Part shown: positions 62,312 through 64,000 of the stretch, piece by piece
Layout: every line of letters starts with the position of its first letter
How positions within the stretch are numbered: position 1 is the first letter of the stretch
Assembly (NCBI RefSeq): GCF_017308975.1
Contig: NZ_JADWPD010000002.1
Location: 62,001 to 126,000 of the forward strand
Reading direction: 5' to 3'
DNA: 64,000 nucleotides
Source of the DNA: Amycolatopsis sp. MtRt-6
GTDB taxonomy: Bacteria > Actinomycetota > Actinomycetes > Mycobacteriales > Pseudonocardiaceae
Position numbers and translations under genes: made by a program
The notes under the pieces: generated by a model
The model's input: the letters and a program-made list of their open reading frames with translations, nothing else
What the model was told of the DNA's origin: nothing
Databases searched by the model: none

Positions 62312-64000
62312 CTAACGCCGGGTCCACTGCTGGTTGGCGCCCCCGCCGCAGGCCCAGAGGATGATCTTCGTGCCGTTCGCGGTGGCCGCGCCGCTGGCGT
62401 CCAGGCACAGCCCGGACACCGCGTTCGTGATGGTGCCGTTCGCGTTGAGCGTCCACTGCTGGTTGCGCTGGCCGTTGCAGTCCCAGACGACCACCGCGGT
62501 GCCGTTCGCCGTCCCGCTGTTGTAGGCGTCGAGGCACTTGGTGCCGTTGACCACGAGCTGCCCGCGTGCCGGCACCCAGGTCTGGTTCGGGCCGGCGGCG
62601 CAGTCCCAGAGCTGGGCCTGGATGCCGTTGGCGATGCCGTTGTCGTTGACATCGACGCAGCGGCCCGACTGGGCACCCACGACCTGGACCCCGTGGGTAC
62701 CGGGCAGCGGCAGGATCGAGACGCCGGACAGCTGCGGCGGAGTGCCGGAGAACGTCAGGGTGTTGGCGTTCCCCTTGCCCAGCGACACGACGGCGGAGAC
62801 GGTCTTCGGTGTTCCGCCGGTCGCCGGGAAGGCGACGGCGGTCGGCTGCTGGCCGTTCACGGCAAGGGTGGCCGGCTGGGTGGCGGTCGCGGTGTAGAAG
62901 AAGGTCGCGACGGCGAGACCCGTTGCGGGGGCGGTGATCCCGGTGAACCGGGAGCCGGTGGCCGGGTAACTCGCCGACGCGGCGTCGGTGCCCTGGACGG
63001 TCAGCAGCACTGAGTCGTTGGCCGGGACGGTGACGCTGTAGCCGGTGGCGAAGCTCCCGGCATTGCTTGCGCCCCAGACGTTGCGCACGGTGGCCGCGGC
63101 CGGCGTCAGGCCGAGGTCGGCCCACCGGACGTTCATCGTCGCGGCCGCCGGCGTCCGGTTCAGCAGCACCACCGCGCGCTTCCCGGATCCACTGAGGACT
63201 TTCGCGTAGACCTGCAGGCCGGCGGCATCCTCGGCGACCTTGACGCCCTGCAGGCCACGCGGGTCCTGGTCGACGGCGATGACCTCCCGGTTCGTCAGGA
63301 TCGCCTTCGTGGCCGCGCTCATCGTCGCGAGGTTGTTGCCCGCCAGCAGCGGCGCGCCCGAAACGGACCACAGGCTCATCTCCGTGCGCGCCTGCGCGTC
63401 GGTGAGACCGGGCATGCCGACGGTGAGCATGTCGGGGTCGTTGACGTACCCGGTGTGCTGCGAAACGGGGTGCTGCGCCTGGTCGAAGTTGGTCAGCACC
63501 TGGCCCAGGGTCGCGCTCTGGCCGTAGTAGATGATGTCCGTGCTGGTCCGCCACATCGCGCCGGTGCCGGCACCCCAGTTCCACGGGTTCTTCTTGCCCC
63601 AGTTGCAGATCGACAGCGTGAGCGTGCGGCCGGTCTGCGCCGTCGCGGCCTTGTTGGCGTCGCTGATCGCCCGGTAGGTGCTCTGCGGGTCGAGGCCCTC
63701 GACGTCACCGCCACACCAGTCGACCTTCACGAAGTCGAAGCCCCAGCGCTGGAACTGCAGCATGTCCTGCAGGTAGTGGCCTTCGCTGCCGCTCCCGGGT
63801 GCCGCGGGCCGCCCGGTCGGGTAGTAGTAACCGCAGCCGTCGCGCCCGGCGTCGGTGTAGATCCCGGCCTTGAGTCCCTTGCTGTGCAGGTAGTCCGCGA
63901 TCGCCGGCATCCCGCCGGGCCACTCGGCGGTGTCGACGGTGATGTTGCCGGCGCTGTCGCGGGTGCCCTGCCACCAGCCTTCGTCGATGTTGACGTGGTT
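62312..64000 (-). CDS. GH27 alpha-galactosidase with ricin-type CBM13 (N-terminus cut by window edge)
   Basis: The last 562 residues are seen; the gene continues beyond the window. The GH27 barrel is clear: HVNIDEGWWQGTRD, KGLKAGIYTDAGRDGCGYYY, the nucleophile in FVKVDWCGGD, and the acid/base Asp in YVNDPDMLTVGMPGLT. The C-terminal antiparallel beta domain and a short beta module (about 75 residues, ATQPATLAVNGQQPTAVAFP) precede a ricin-type trefoil with three QXW repeats (NQTWVPA, NQQWTLN, NQQWTRR). It hydrolyses terminal alpha-galactose from galactosides; the CBM13 binds polysaccharide. Probably secreted. Confidence 0.94.
   Translation of the reverse strand, partial: NHVNIDEGWWQGTRDSAGNITVDTAEWPGGMPAIADYLHSKGLKAGIYTDAGRDGCGYYYPTGRPAAPGSGSEGHYLQDMLQFQRWGFDFVKVDWCGGDVEGLDPQSTYRAISDANKAATAQTGRTLTLSICNWGKKNPWNWGAGTGAMWRTSTDIIYYGQSATLGQVLTNFDQAQHPVSQHTGYVNDPDMLTVGMPGLTDAQARTEMSLWSVSGAPLLAGNNLATMSAATKAILTNREVIAVDQDPRGLQGVKVAEDAAGLQVYAKVLSGSGKRAVVLLNRTPAAATMNVRWADLGLTPAAATVRNVWGASNAGSFATGYSVTVPANDSVLLTVQGTDAASASYPATGSRFTGITAPATGLAVATFFYTATATQPATLAVNGQQPTAVAFPATGGTPKTVSAVVSLGKGNANTLTFSGTPPQLSGVSILPLPGTHGVQVVGAQSGRCVDVNDNGIANGIQAQLWDCAAGPNQTWVPARGQLVVNGTKCLDAYNSGTANGTAVVVWDCNGQRNQQWTLNANGTITNAVSGLCLDASGAATANGTKIILWACGGGANQQWTRR

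Overview
The window is very GC-rich, uses GTG and TTG starts freely, and carries an actinobacterial gene order (wecA-atpI-atpBEFHAGDC-DUF2550), a long-form delta subunit, snapalysin, a DinB/DUF664 protein and split LigD genes. This points to a soil actinomycete, most likely Pseudonocardiales and possibly Amycolatopsis-like. The genus is an inference from gene content, not from a search.

Layout. 1-10343 (minus strand) is core housekeeping: threonylcarbamoyl-AMP synthase, WecA-type transferase and the complete F1Fo ATP synthase operon. 10728-14202 encodes two secreted zinc peptidases (M6-like and M14). 14204-16106 holds a methyltransferase and a PadR regulator with a His/Gly/Pro-rich N-terminus. 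16479-16907 is a small secreted protein that reads like a plant plantacyanin (phytocyanin) but has lost two of the four copper ligands; it is visibly poorer in G+C than its neighbours. 17073-24607 has a LysR/YeiH divergent pair, a secreted sialidase, a DUF4190/MmpS-like protein, a two-component system and an SHS-type MFS carrier. 24686-28765 has a small flavodoxin, a nitric oxide synthase oxygenase, a COG0523 GTPase and a TetR regulator. 28856-37178 has three metabolic or repair groups (MFS; LigD polymerase and ligase; DinB plus an alpha-toroid protein), DUF1015, a DHA2 exporter and a stand-alone cyclase-fold protein ending in an amyloid-like motif. 37175-46308 has an F420-type LLM enzyme, an OhrR regulator, RluA, a LexA-boxed AlkB, a P450, methyltransferases and a peptide-N-glycosidase A homologue.

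The most unusual block is 46442-53103: two Crp/Fnr-type regulators with plausible cyclic-nucleotide pockets flank, on the opposite strand, a three-helix membrane protein resembling the Pycsar effector PycTM (DUF5706). They are followed by a translationally coupled trio: a cyclase-fold protein, a large NTPase-like protein with a degenerate P-loop, and an SPFH/band-7-like protein. Together these look like a cyclic-nucleotide signalling system, possibly for defence, in an arrangement I do not recognise as described. The function is inferred.

53151-64000 holds carbohydrate and secretion functions: LacI regulator, MFS, ROK kinase coupled to an APC permease, a TetR-controlled MFS, snapalysin, an alpha/beta hydrolase and a GH27 alpha-galactosidase with a ricin-type domain cut by the window end. 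Sialidase, PNGase A, alpha-galactosidase and several secreted peptidases suggest a saprophyte that strips and digests glycoproteins. I found no rRNA, tRNA, CRISPR array, insertion sequence or replication origin.
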